Positions 24,101 to 35,734 of a DNA stretch of 64,000 nucleotides are shown one piece after another. The notes under the pieces were generated by a model, which did not search any database, was not told the origin of the DNA, and saw only the letters and a program-made list of their open reading frames with translations. The stretch is from Telopea speciosissima. Its lineage: Eukaryota > Streptophyta > Magnoliopsida > Proteales > Proteaceae. The first letter of the stretch is position 1. Each line of letters starts with the position of its first letter. A program made the translations under genes and the position numbers. The DNA is taken from assembly GCF_018873765.1 (NCBI RefSeq), contig NC_057926.1:38486946-38550945 (forward strand), written 5' to 3'.

Positions 24101-27100
24101 AGCTTGATGCTGCAAGGGATCAGCTTTCCCTTGGAGCTGCACAAGTGTTGCATAAGCACCATTTGGGTTTGAAATCAGCTCCTCATGGCTCCCTATTTCA
24201 ACAATCTTCCCACCTTGGACGACAGCAATCATATCTGCATTCCTAATTGTGGAGAGCCGATGCGCCACCACAACAGTGGTTTGTCCGACCATGACACGAT
24301 CTAATGCCTCCTGGACACTCTTCTCAGATTCAGCATCAAGTGCACTTGTTGCCTCATCGAGGAGAAGTATCGAAGGATTCTTTAGAATCGCCCGAGATAT
24401 TGCAATTCGTTGCTTCTGTCCACCAGATAATTGTATCCCTCTTTCACCAACCTGTGATCAGACAAGTGAGGTGATGCATAATATCCTTTGCAAATGGTAA
24501 AACTTTGACAACTAAAAAAAGCAGAGGAATACCTGAGTGTTATATCTATCAGGAAGGTTGTTGATGAAAGAAATGGCCCCAGAGAGCTTTGCAGCACGAG
24601 TTATCTCATCAAGTGTTGCATCATCTTTGCCATATAGGATGTTTTCAACAATTGTTGTGGCGAAGAGGGCGGGCTCCTGATTAACTAACCCAATTTGACT
24701 CCTAAGCCACTTGAGCTCAAGATCTCTAATGCCATTACCATCTAATAGTATCTGTCCACCGAAGGGCTCATAGAATCTCTCGATCAATGAGATCACAGTA
24801 CTCTTCCCAGAACCACTTCCTCCAACAAGTGCTACAATTTTCCCCGATGGTATGTCGAGAGAAAGCTTATCAAAGATCACTACATCAGGGCGAGATGGAT
24901 AACTGAAACATACATCCTTAAACTGTATGTGCCCCTCCACTTTTCTGAGGGTCCTGCCCACTTTGGAGCTGACATTGCTAACTGTATTCCTCTCTATCAT
25001 CTTGAAGATGGGGTATGCAGCAGCTCTAGCTTGGACAAAAGTTGAGATGTTTGGGCCAGCTAGTCCCAGTGATCTGAGAGAAGGAATCAAGTCTTCTCTC
25101 AAGTGAGCAACTTGGGGTTGTTTATGTTAATAGTTTGTTATGTGAAGGTTAGATATGTTGAAACAAATGAAAATTAAAGCTGTTCTAGCATCTTGTAATG
25201 ATTGAGTTTCAGTTAAAATATAGTTAAAACTGCTGCAAGGCCATAGATTTAAATTAGTTAGGGGTTTAAGCTAGGGGCTTACAGTCCGGCTATAACGACA
25301 TTGAGCATGGTGGTGAAGGATTGTCCACCATTTGATATCTCCTTGTGGACAACAATGCTAGTGAACCATATGAGCAGTGCCCAAGACAAGAAGAGAACAC
25401 AGTGTACAGAACCAAGTCCCATACCCTTGGCTAGTCCTCCCTTCTTCCCATACTTATATGTGTTTTTGAGAGCTCTCTTGTATGACAATACTGCCTTCTC
25501 TTCACCGACAAATGCTTGGACCGTTCGGATATTGGCAATAACCTAAACATTATAGACAACTCAGTGAGTTCTGCGAGAGCTTATTCAAAATCTAAAGTTC
25601 AATTCAGTACTGCTACATTGCCTGGCTAAGATCACAGGTTTGGCTGAAACTTTAATGTGATTCTTAGAAAGCAACTAACCTCTTCTGCAATTTCACCAGC
25701 CTTGACATAGGATTTCCTCACTCTAGCAATAAGACCTGTTGCTACATAAGCATAGACACCACCAGCAATGGCAATCAGGGGGACTATAGACAGGGTCACA
25801 AGACTGATCTGCCAAACTTGAGAGAACCCAATTGCAAATCCTGTAATAAAACGGCTTAAGTAATGCAAGAAATTCCCCACCTGCATAGTCATTTGTCCAA
25901 GATTAGTCATTGAAGGGTTTTTGTTTTCTTTTTTATTTTTTGGTACAAGCAAAATCCCCCCTTCCCCCCACACCCCACCTCAATCTAGCTCTCCCTAGTG
26001 ACCCAAAACCCCTATGCTTTTCATCAACAAGTTCAAGCCTTACAACATAAGATTGATACGTTGCATCAACAATCTATGGATGTTGTATCTCAAGGAAACC
26101 TGAAAGCTCACTTTTTCCAGTTCTCTCAATTAGAGAAAGAAAAGAAATTTCTTGAGCAGAAGCTGTCTCAATTGCAGCCTCAGACAATTTCTACAGCATC
26201 TTTGTCCCCACCATCTTCGTCTAGGGTATCTTTTCTTTCAAGATTTTCAAGGTATTATCCTCCAAATTATCATTAGCCATTGATTGCTACTTCGACGTCT
26301 CCATTTGGCTCTCTTATTCCTTCAATTTTTAAATCAATGAAGAGATCAACATCGCCTGATCTAAATTCTTCTAAGGGAAAAGCAAAGACCATATAAATGG
26401 TAACTAAGGAGACTTAAACCATCGATCAAACTCCTGACGTAATTCTCCCAAGGGAGTAGCAAACCACCAAGGCATATGAGTTAACGTATAAGTATCTTCC
26501 TTATATTTTTATGCTTTAATTAGCCTTGCAAGTTCCACTAGTAATGAAACCATAGAAGCCCACAAACTCTATTCAAGTGTGAATATGCCGATGGGCTTAA
26601 CAATGGCAGTAAGCCCAATAGCCAAAACTACAAACTATAATTGCCCAACAGTTACAAGTCCAAGCCCATAATTGTTAACAAACTACTAGTGGGAGTTACG
26701 TGGGATCTTTTATAACATGAAACTACCCATCTATGCCACGTGGTAAAGTGGTGGCAAGTGTGAATCGAATTTTTATATGCTGCTGTAACTGGAGCGCTGC
26801 TGTGCACATTATGTGGCGCAGCAGCGGCCATGTGTGCACAGTGGATCCTATTGTACACATTTGACCGCTGCTCACGATGCCCACAGCGGCACTCCAATTT
26901 TTTTTTGTTTTGTTTTGTTTTGGTAAAACAGCAGCACTCCAGTTACAGCAGAGGATCCGTGTGACTCCCACAACACTTTACCCAAAAGATAAAAAACAAA
27001 CACTTTTAGTAAGACAAAGTCAATATCCTCTGTCCCACCAATCCTGTCCATTAGTTTATAAGATGGAACCCACAAAACAAATAGGTCCTACTTACTTATT

Positions 27101-28084
27101 TTGTGGGTCCCACCTGACCAATTTGACAATTAATTCTCTCTTTCAAGAGTCGAGACACCAGACAGAAGCAGGTGCATCCATGTGGCCTTAAAGCTCAATT
27201 TTGAGGACCATTCAAATTCCTCTTCATTGGATCTGAATTTCATTTAATGGCTTCTTTTCTTCCAAATGGGCCCCACTATTATCAACTGAAATTAATAACA
27301 AAGCGCTTTCATTTTCATTCGGATGTGTTTGGATTTTGTTACATACCTTCTCAGAGATGGCATCTTGAACTACAATAATGTCACTAGTGATTGCAGAGAT
27401 CACTTCTCCTGTCGATGCTTCAGTATCGAAGAGACTGATATCTTGATTCAACATCGATTTCAAATACGCCAATCTCATCTTTGCTGCTTGCCTCTCTCCC
27501 GTATGCATCCAACAAGCAACCTCTAAAATACTCTCCAAACAGACCCCATAAATTAGTCAAAATCACAACTTTAATTACATAATTATAAGAGGCACTTAAA
27601 AATTAAACCCATTAAAATTCTTACCAACCCATGAAGAGAACATCACAACAATGCTCAAATAGACGAAATCCAATGAGTACTGAAGCAAACAAACCAAAAA
27701 AAAACCAGAATTAAAGTTATCTATCAAATTAAACTTAAATTTAGTGATTAAGAACTCTAATAGTCTAATTATAATCACAAATGTTCATACCTTGGCGACT
27801 TTATGTGAAACAGAGGCTGGGAAGAGATAAGCAATGCCTATAATGTTTATTAATTTACCAAAGAAAACGAAGAAAACAGGAACTGAAGCTCCATGAACAC
27901 AAGCACCGATGGATCCTATAAACATTAAGATGTAATCTTGTAAGTCTGCAAAAGCAAAAAGCTTCATGAATGGGACTTTCTTCTGCTTCTGTTCTTCTTT
28001 TTCTTCTTCTTCTTCTTTTTCATCTTCTGAATCTATCTTTTTCTCTTCTTTGGCATTGTCAGGGAGAGGACTTTGGAAGCTCAT
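21176..28084 (-). CDS. Full-length ABCB (P-glycoprotein type) transporter, ABCB2/ABCB10-like, 12 exons
   Basis: Minus-strand exons: 28084-27791, 27679-27625, 27522-27347, 25880-25680, 25542-25283, 25073-24533, 24451-24069, 23879-23461, 23091-22850, 22741-22494, 22378-21966, 21717-21176. All introns are GT/AG and the frame is kept throughout: 3774 bases, 1257 residues, the normal length of plant full-size ABCB proteins. Order is TMD1-NBD1-TMD2-NBD2. NBD1 has Walker [10 protein letters not shown] (~413-421), LSGGQ (517-521) and Walker B ILLLDE (537-542). NBD2 has GSSGSGKSS (1050-1058), LSGGQ (1154-1158) and ILLLDE (~1174-1179). The N-terminus has a Lys/Glu-rich tract before the first membrane segment. 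Blocks such as [16 protein letters not shown] and [20 protein letters not shown] place it near Arabidopsis ABCB2/ABCB10. The substrate is not inferable. Expected location is a membrane, most likely plasma membrane. Its 3' half lies in duplicated unit B. Confidence 0.94.
25998..26480 (+). mobile_element. Possible reverse-transcribing element fragment, type unresolved
   Basis: A 92-codon open frame (25998-26276) encodes a Gln/His-rich, coiled-coil-like segment ([16 protein letters not shown]), a serine-rich tail and a stop. A degenerate continuation to about 26480 has several stops. The composition recalls capsid or accessory regions of plant retroelements or integrated caulimovirid DNA, but I see no diagnostic RT, protease or movement-protein motif. 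Broken and non-functional either way. Confidence 0.25.
26780..26952. mobile_element. Foldback MITE in ABCB intron 3
   Basis: The left end TGCTGTAACTGGAGCGCTGC and the right end (reverse complement TGCTGTAACTGGAGTGCTGC, at 26928-26951) are nearly identical. The interior is GC-rich with repeated CAGCGG motifs and a T/G-rich run. Confidence 0.8.
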
Positions 28085-28090
28085 CTTGGC

Positions 28091-28110
28091 AAGAGAGAGA
28101 GAGAGAGAGC
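28091..28110. repeat. (AG)n microsatellite in the ABCB 5' leader
   Basis: Ten dinucleotide units immediately upstream of the ABCB start codon (CT-rich on the coding strand). CT-rich tracts are common in plant 5' UTRs. Confidence 0.7.
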
Positions 28111-28349
28111 TTGATGCAGAGCTATCCTACGTACTAATTTCTGCAACATGGAGGGTTCAAAAGGGGCAGAGGACATTAAGTAGTGGCCAACAATAAAAGT
28201 GACTCAGTAATGTGAACATTTAAGTAATAGAAGAGGAGAACATGATGGGTTCATTCTTGTTTTACCACATTAATCCAGTAAATGAAATGTAGTTGAAGGA
28301 GAGAGTTTTCAAAGTTATCACGACCCACGAAAGGAAATACCAAGAGATG

Positions 28350-28351
28350 TG

Positions 28352-28388
<37 letters not shown>
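28350..28388. repeat. (ATT)n microsatellite upstream of ABCB
   Basis: Thirteen consecutive ATT/TTA units about 270 bases upstream of the ABCB start codon. Confidence 0.85.
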
Positions 28389-28544
28389 GAAGGTTGAGGG
28401 GAAAGCAGTTGGACCAGAGATGGTACTTTGCATTGAATGCTGTTGCTTAAGCTCTCGCTCGGACCGTTTCGATTGGGTTGGCAAGGAGTCATCATCTTGT
28501 GGGAAAGTTTATTTTGTTTAGAAACATAAACAAGAAGAAGAAGA

Positions 28545-29170
28545 AGTCAACAACAACAACTCAGTCCCAATTAAATGGGGCCTGCTGCTACATTGATGTT
28601 GGGAAAATGAAATATTAAAAGTATGAGTAAAAGAAAATGAACACAACAACAACGGTAACTACAACTACAACTACAACTACAAAATAGTCTTTATATAAAT
28701 TAATTGGGGTTGGGTACATGGATCATTATTACACTCCAATCAACTTTATTTGACGTCATACCAGAAACAAGATTTAAACTATGCATGTTTGTCATTAACA
28801 CTTCTCTTAGGGTCATTTTAGGTCTGCCTTTAGCTCTTTAGTACTTTCAATCTAAATCAAGTCACTTCTCCAAACTGGAGCAATTGAAGATCTTCATTGA
28901 ACATGGCCATGCAACCTCAAACGACTTTCTCATAGCTTATCTTGAATCGGTGCTACTCCTAAACCAGCTCTAATATGGTCATTCCTTATTTTATCCTTCA
29001 TCGTTTTTTCGCTCATCCATTTAACACCCTCATCTCCATGACACTTAGTTTATCTATTTGGTGCTTCTTAACTGCCCAACATTTTGCACCATACATCATA
29101 GCTAGTCTTACGAGTATCTTGTTAATACTCTGGTTGCATCTCTCCACTTCATCTACCATACTTTAATTAT
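28545..29170 (-). pseudogene. RTE-type LINE 3' ends, degraded (two tails)
   Basis: Read on the minus strand from 29170, broken frames give the C-terminal part of a plant RTE-clade reverse transcriptase (blocks like KTMKDKIRNDHIRAGLGVAP and ESRLR.HGHV), then a non-coding tail ending in (GTAGTT)n and (GTT)n repeats near 28640-28680. A second short tail of the same kind lies at 28545-28590 (CAACAACAACAACTCAGTCC on the plus strand). RTE elements end in short tandem repeats rather than poly-A. Many stops, dead. Confidence 0.75.
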
Positions 29171-30683
29171 TTGTGAGATATCATCTTCTATATCACGTTC
29201 CATACTGATGATTGATCCTAGATTCCTAAAATGACCACTTTACAGAATCTCCATCTCATCACCTTTTACCCCCTCATATTATTCTTTAGGGAAAATGACC
29301 TAATAAATACCATTTAGGGAAAATGGTTCTTACATGCCTTGTAATGGGAATCAGTTCCCACACGCCTACCATTCTTTTGGCATGAAAATAGATGATGTGG
29401 CTATCCTGACAGTTAAATAGAGAGTTTATGGTTTAGAATAACCATTAGTATTTTAGAGTCTAACTTAATCAAGTAACCCTCCCATGTGTTGACATGCATA
29501 GCCATGTATATATGTGTATGCATACCTTTTTTTCTCCGACAACTACAGGGCACACTCCCATATCTGTGGATTTTCAAAGATTTGTTTTTTGTTGGCTGAC
29601 TGTGAGTAGGGGCGAAAATTGATGTGAGCAAGGTACCTAGGGGTCTATCTGTCCATAAAAATTGGGCTCCATTTTATTTGCAATTTGGCAATTGTTGGCA
29701 TTTAAAGTAGAGGTGTAAGAAAGGTTCTTACCATTGGTGTGTATGACCTGACTCCTTATGACCCATTTTCTTACAAAAAAGAAAGTTAACTAATTCAACT
29801 TGAACATAATAAGATAAATAACTCAAATGAAATGATCTCACTACCCTTCTATGTATGAAACCGTTTAGTTGCACCTTAGTCATGCGCTCCGCTATACCGC
29901 TTGCTTAGAGAACCCTGTCCCTTGAAGTAAATGTAAGTATGTGTTTGATCTTGAGCTTTTGAGTTGAAGAAGAGAGAAGAAGGAAGAAGATGACACAAGG
30001 ATCTTTTTTGCTTTCATCAGATCAGAATCATTAAGGTTATGCCATTGAAATAAAAACACATGTGTAAAATCATGTACTATACCGATTAAATATGTATATG
30101 ATGAGTTGTCTTGTAATGTACATACAAGACTAATACATATACAATTTCTTTTTCTTCTACCTTCATCTAACTATACAATACAACCCAATTACGAATTCAA
30201 ATCTAGTAAATACTATTACAAATCATGTTTGAAGGGGGTTGTATTGAAATTTAGGGGATCACTAGAAAAGAGATATGATTGAGATTGTTATTGGAGAAGG
30301 AAATTATTTACGAAGTAGAATAGCCAGAGAAGGAGATTGTTGACGAAGAAGAAATCAAAGTTCTTCTTCTTCTCCTCTCTATCTTACATATCGTGCATTC
30401 TTATCTTTTTATGTATGTCCATATGGATGTGCAAGTCTCACTAATCTCTCTTGGTCTCTTGTATGCACAAGACAGCAACCGTATAGGTCACATACATATG
30501 TTAGACGTATCTCATGTATGGTCAATTTCAAAATGTTGTTTTCCTATCTTTTTCCATGGTTTTCACCGTTAAAATAGGAATTTTGTTAATGGTTTTTAAG
30601 GTTTTCTTTTAATTATTATTTTACATTAAAAAAATCTACATTTTCAATATTTTCTCGTTGAAGATTTTTCGTAGGTGTTCTCT
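29171..30683. other. Intergenic DNA, no gene seen
   Basis: AT-rich, only short open frames without family resemblance. A GAAGAAG-rich patch is near 29960-30000 and 30340-30370. Confidence 0.45.
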
Positions 30684-30870
30684 GGATCCGACTCGTCTAC
30701 TTCTAAAGCGGGTTGTACTTCCGTGCACCCCACATACAAGGCGACAGAAAGTACCGCCTTGCCCCTGCCCTAGCGGGGGCAAGGCGGTACTTTCCGCACG
30801 CTTTGTATGTGGGGCAATGTGGGACGCACGAAAATACAACCCGCCTTGAAAGTAGAAAAGTCTCTTCCGG
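30684..30870. mobile_element. Foldback MITE with GC-rich hairpin
   Basis: Arms pair almost completely: AAAGCGGGTTGTACTTCCGTG (30705-30725) with its mirror near 30820-30848, and GTACCGCCTTGCCCC with GGGGCAAGGCGGTAC around the centre at 30770. A near-perfect hairpin of about 70 bp per arm. Confidence 0.85.
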
Positions 30871-31039
30871 TGTTCTCTAGCCTTTTGTGGACGTTTTGAT
30901 CATTTTAACCTTATTTTTCTTGTACACAAATTTCAATGCATAATTTTTTTTTTTGTCTTGTTAATTAGGTTTTTCTTGCTATTTTGGGTGTAGTTGACAT
31001 TTTCACGATTTTTTTTTTATTTTGCATGCATACATTCAT

Positions 31040-32633
31040 GGGTAGGCGGTAGCAGCGCTTGAGCACTGCCATTATAAAGTGATGTTAGCAGTGCTCCATC
31101 AATCTCAGCCATTGAATTATTATCATTTAATCTAGAACGTACATTTGATTAAACACATTACCTGTTCTTTACCCATATAGCCGGTGAACTTTTCATCTCT
31201 CTTTTTTTTTTTGGGAAAATTACATCCTCGTCCCCTGTGCGTTACCTTAATTACACATCCCTCCACATAGTATAATTAGTTTTTTGATAATGTCCAAATT
31301 AACCCTGGGTCATTGTGAGATGACTTGAGATGACCCATTTACCCTTTTGATTTAATCCAAAACTAACCCTTGGTCCATGTGAATAGACCATTTTACCCTC
31401 CTTTTCTTCTTCTTCTCCCGCAACCCCTTTCCTGCAAATGGAACCCACCAAAATCCACTTCAATGGATTCAGATTCATGAAGTTAATGGTAAGATCCACT
31501 CTGGAGTACAGGGTGAAGATCTCACGGACTCTGGAGATCTTATATCTGATCTCTCCTCTCTCATTATCTGAAACTCAAGAATTGTGAAGAGATGGAGGAG
31601 TAATTTCTGATGGCGAGATGGGCCTCCCATGGATCTCTTCTCCTTCAGATGCAGAAATACTACTCTATAGCTGATGTTGCCTTGGAACTTAGGAAGGTTG
31701 CGGCAAAAAAAATGAAGATGAGAAAGGAAAGAAAAAAGAAGAAGATTGAGGGAGCTAGGGTTTTTTTTCCAGAGGACACTTGCAAAGTGCAAACACTGTT
31801 CAGGTCGCGAATGGAGCATGGACAACTTGTAGTGAATCCTTCACAGAGTCATTTTCGGAAGCAGCAGGCTCTGAATTATGAGAACCACTAATGGATGTTT
31901 CTTGAGTTCCAAGCTGAAATGAGAAAAAGCAGGGAAAGAAAATCGGAAAAAGAAAAATGAAAAGATTTGAGTCCCAACTGAGAAACTAAAATGTAGGCAA
32001 AAAAGTTGAATCTGAAACCTATGCAATCAGATTATGAACATGAATTACAACTAATTATTTTGCTCATTCCTGTAGTAAGAATTTAAGAATTAAATGGGGC
32101 TTTTCCTTCTTATTTTTTCCTTTAGTTTAAAGCAGAATTTCACGGAAAAACTTGAATTCGTTTTGCATTTCAAATTCTCGAAATTAGAGATCATCAACCC
32201 GTCGGAAGTTGGAACGATCGGCGTCTTTTACGACTGATTCTATTTCCTTCTTTGGCGGTGGAGGAGGAGGCGGCAGTGGTGGCGGTGGTGCTGGTGCTGG
32301 CTGTGGAGGAGGAAAATAATGGGTGTTTTAAGGTTGAAGATGATGAAAAGGGTATCATTGTAATTCTACTTTTGGTGTTTTAGAACAAAGGTAATAATGT
32401 CTTTTTAAATCATTAACTAATAGCACCGTAACACCGTGAGCCATAAGGGGACAAAATGTAAGGTGGAAAAATCAAAGGGAGGGATATGTAATTTTAAGTA
32501 ATTTTTTTGAAGAACAAGTAATGTGTTTAATAAAATAAACGTTCCAGATTAAATGATAGTAATTCAATGGTTGATGGAGTACTGCTAACATTTTAAAGTA
32601 ATGGCAGTGCTTGAACGCTCCGACCTTTTGGCC
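31040..32633. mobile_element. MULE-type element with long TIRs and 9-bp target duplication
   Basis: TACATTCAT flanks both ends (31031-31039 and 32634-32642). The ends GGGTAGGCGG... and GGCCAAAAGG... pair, and the arms stay inverted for about 130 bases (31040-31170 against 32511-32633), including ACTGCCATTA, GTTAGCAGTGCTCCATCAA and TTGAATTATTATCATTTAAT blocks. A 9-bp duplication and long TIRs fit Mutator-like elements. No transposase. The interior (31213-32505) has a second, weaker inverted pair (ATTACACATCCCTCC near 31248 and its mirror near 32480), which may be a nested element. Confidence 0.85.
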
Positions 32634-32740
32634 TACATTCATTAAATTCAGGGTTTGCATAACATAGGTCCTTCTCATTTTGCATGTTCTTGAATGCTAA
32701 TAAAAAAACGTAGGCCAGTGGCCAGTCCCTTCATCCTTCA

Positions 32741-33190
32741 AAGGTAACCACGGTTCCACCAGTGACTGGTTATTCCACCCTTAACTGTGATGCGCCTTAT
32801 GTGAAGAATGGACACCGGTCAGGGGTGGGCTACCTGCTGCGCGACCAGCATGTTAAATTAAGGAGGTGAACGTGGGTGAAGCCCTTGCTGTTCGGCAAGG
32901 GATGCTTGAGGCCATATCCGAAGATGTCAGGAAATAAAGGGTGGAAAGCGACAGCGAAGAGACCATACTAGCTCTGAAGAACCATATTACCAACTCAAAT
33001 TTAGCTACCAGATCAGTGCTAGAGGACATTCTTCATATTGCCACATACTTTGATGATTGTCAATTTTTTTATGTTTCAAGCTCTGCTAATACTGTTGTAG
33101 ATAGGCTTGCCAAGAGGGCACAATCCGTTACGGATACGATTGTTTGGCCAATTCCGATCCCTGCCTGGCTACCTTGCCTGTGGTAGACGG
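32741..33190 (+). pseudogene. L1-type LINE 3' region: RNase H domain remnant
   Basis: Plus-strand frames, shifted once or twice, encode an RNase H-like (RVT_3) domain as found at the end of plant L1 elements: a CDAPYVKNG block with the first acidic residue, GVGYLLRD, an EALAVRQGMLEA block (catalytic Glu), VESDSEETI (catalytic Asp) and the C-terminal ANTVVDRLAKRA motif. It ends in an A-run at about 33235. Stops at ~32780 and near 32938 show it is dead. Confidence 0.8.
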
Positions 33191-33442
33191 TAGGAGCTTA
33201 CCCGTCGATTTGGAATGAGATTTGCACACTTACCAAAAAAAAATTATTAAATCTCATAAATATGTTATATTTTTCTTTTGTTTTACATTCCTATATATTA
33301 ACTTTGCAGTCAAACCTACGGGTATGCCTTTCTTATCCCCCTCCTTTATTCAAACTCTGTATACTAACTTCTATTTTGTAATCAAATGCTTCGGGTATGT
33401 GCCCTAAACCCTAACTTGTTACATTATTATACTTTATTTATT

Positions 33443-35344
33443 GGGTAAAGTACACGTACCCCCTTATAATGCACCTAATATTCCTCATACCCCCCTAAGC
33501 GGCTCAATATTCCACGTACCACCCCTGCTTTATCTTCCTAATGCCACTTAAATCCTCACTAAGTGTTAAATGCTAAAAAATGATCAAACTACCCTTTGTT
33601 TTATCTTTTCTACAATTTGAAAAAACTTAATTGCCCTGATCTATTTGTTAAAATTTGAAAATACCAAAATGCCCTCATCTTCCCCAAATCATTATTTTCT
33701 TTTACATACCCAATACCACCACCACCACCACCGTGAAAACTTAATTGCCCTGACCTATTTGTTAAAATTTGAAAATACCAAAATGCCCTCATCTTCCCCA
33801 AATCATTATTTTCTTTTACATACCCAATACCACCACCACCACCACCACCACCATGAACGGGTTGGAAGGAGAGTGGGAGATAATAGGGGAGCAGATCTCT
33901 GCCCGCCCATCTTCTGTACTCTACCCTTTTCCAACTCCACCTCCACCATGCCCTTCCGCCCCTTTCTTCTCCGACAGTTCTGTATCATTTACATTGGGGT
34001 GTGAGCAGATTCCTGGAGCACATTCATCCACCCTTGAACCAACTCTGCAAGACCAGCCAAAGGGTCCAGCTCAAACATTCTTGCAGAAATTCCAGCCAAA
34101 GAATCTCTCCACTCTTCAGGACCAACCAAAGAATCTCTTCACCTGCAAATCTGAAGGCAGGGACCATATGGGAAAGTATATGAATGTGCTCCAGGAATCT
34201 GGAAATAGGATTTACTCCCATTGTCTGGGCGTCTTTGGAAAATGTTCCTGATCTGTGTCAATCGGTTACCCAAAATCACTAATCACTTCTTTTATAATTT
34301 CAGAAAAAGAAATCCAAAAAAATAAAAGACTGTAAATGACGAGAAAGTTTTGTCCTCCCAGACCTTCGTTGCATCGCACTACTAGTCCTTACCATTCCCC
34401 ATTTCTTCATTCTTCTTCATCATCTTTCGGCTTTCTTCAAAAAAGAAAAGGGGTTTAAACTTTGAACAGAGGGGAAAAAAGGTTTTCTTGTTTTTGACTT
34501 TTCCGTTTAAGAGAAAACGATGGAGAGAGGAGGAGAAACAGTTACAGAGAGGGAAAAGGGGGGGGGGGGGTTTCTTGATTCGATTTCTACTGGTTTAGGA
34601 TATTTTCTCAAATCTTTTGGGTTTCAAGAGCAAAGATTCTTTGAGGCAGCATGATGAAGAAAAAGAACGAAATAGTGTACAGGAAGGGATTCTTTGAATT
34701 AAAGGTAAAAAACCACCCACCTCCTTTTGTCTTGCTTTATCCATAGTGTTTTACAATTTATTGTATAGTCGTAGGGTATTTCAGTGACAAGGTTTTTTTG
34801 GCTTTGGATTTCATCTTCGGAGCTTGATTTAGGAGATTGGAAGTTCAAGGAAGAGACCTGATTTTTTCACAGGCGGATCTAGATTCTGGGTTGTGAATTG
34901 CAAATTGCAATACCCCACACCTGTCGTTTGCAACTCTCTCCCCGACTTCACAACTACAACAAACCACCCACCTCTTCTCTCTCTCTCCTATTATCTCCCA
35001 CTCTCCTTCCAACCCGTTCGCGGTGGTGATGGTGTTAATTGTGAGTGGTGGTGGTGGTGGTATTAGGTATGAAAAAGAAAGTAATGATTTGAGAAAGATG
35101 AGGGCATTTTGGTATTCTCAAATTTTAACAAATAAGTCAGGATTTTTAAATTTTAGAAATGATAGAAGAAAGGGTAGTTTGACCATTTTTTAGCATTTAA
35201 CATTTAGTGTGGACTTAAGTGGCATTAGGGGGGTAAAGCAAGGGTGGTACGTGGAATATTGAGGGGTGGTACGTGGAATATTAAGCCGCTTAGGGGGTGC
35301 GAGAAATATTGGGTGCATTATAAGGGGGTACGTGTACTTTACCC
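33443..35344. mobile_element. MULE-type element, 1.9 kb, with 9-bp target duplication and very long TIRs
   Basis: The target duplication TTATTTATT lies at 33434-33442 and 35345-35353. The left end GGGTAAAGTACACGTACCCC matches the reverse complement of the right end exactly. The inverted arms extend about 400 bases (33443-33895 against 34985-35344), to the pair AACGGGTTGGAAGGAGAGTG / CACTCTCCTTCCAACCCGTT. The left arm is longer because of an internal tandem duplication. The interior 33896-34984 may be captured host DNA: an exon-like piece near 34650-34705 ends at AAG|GTAAAA, but I do not recognise the gene. No transposase. Confidence 0.9.
33621..33857. repeat. Tandem duplication of about 117 bp in the left TIR
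   Basis: The block beginning AAAACTTAATTGCCCTGA occurs at 33621 and again at about 33737, each copy ending in a (CCA)n run. The right TIR (35030-35150) has one copy, so the duplication arose after or during element mobilisation. Confidence 0.85.
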
Positions 35345-35592
35345 TTATTTATTTTACTTTGTTGTATTTTAGTTTATTTGCATGTATTATATTGAATTTG
35401 GCCAAGTAATACGAAAACTAGTTTAACCGAGCTAGACTAGGTTGCCTAACACCTTTCCTAGACCGTAACATTGACTCGTACTTAGACAAACAATTCGCAT
35501 AATTTTCTGTTGAGTGCTCATGGAATCAATTTTGCTTTGTATGGGTCTAAAAAGAAATGTTGGTCATAAGAGAGGTGTTCCAAATAATTATC
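35345..35592. other. Short intergenic DNA, nothing seen
   Basis: AT-rich, no open frame of note and no inverted structure. Confidence 0.4.
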
Positions 35593-35734
35593 ACCTCAAT
35601 TTGCTTGCCCGTCAATTTCCTCAATTCCCTCTAATAGATGGAGGTGGATTCCACCTGGGCAGGGGGTAAGATGATCATTTATGCCCCCTATTAGATGAAA
35701 TTGAGGAAATTGAGGCGTAGGTAAATTGAGGGGA
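35593..35734. mobile_element. Foldback MITE
   Basis: The left arm CCTCAATTTGCTTGCC... GTCAATTTCCTCAATT pairs with the right arm AATTGAGGAAATTGAGG... AAATTGAGG. Both arms also carry mirrored CTAATAGATG / CCCCTATTAGATG cores. Short (about 140 bp). Confidence 0.7.

Larger units (their letters stand above)
25881..27346 (-). other. Large intron 3 of the ABCB gene, carrying foreign inserts
   Basis: Donor GTATGT at 27346, acceptor AG at 25881. At 1.47 kb it is far longer than the other introns. It holds a foldback MITE (26780-26952) and a plus-strand fragment with retroelement character (25998-26480). Confidence 0.8.

Noticed and set aside
25998-26480. Integrated virus-like sequence in ABCB intron 3
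   Set aside because: Composition is suggestive, but no diagnostic motif is visible. Kept only as a low-confidence retroelement fragment.
32270-32330. Gly-rich coding segment near a GGCGGTGG repeat in the MULE interior
   Set aside because: Short simple-sequence run with stops on either side and no exon borders.
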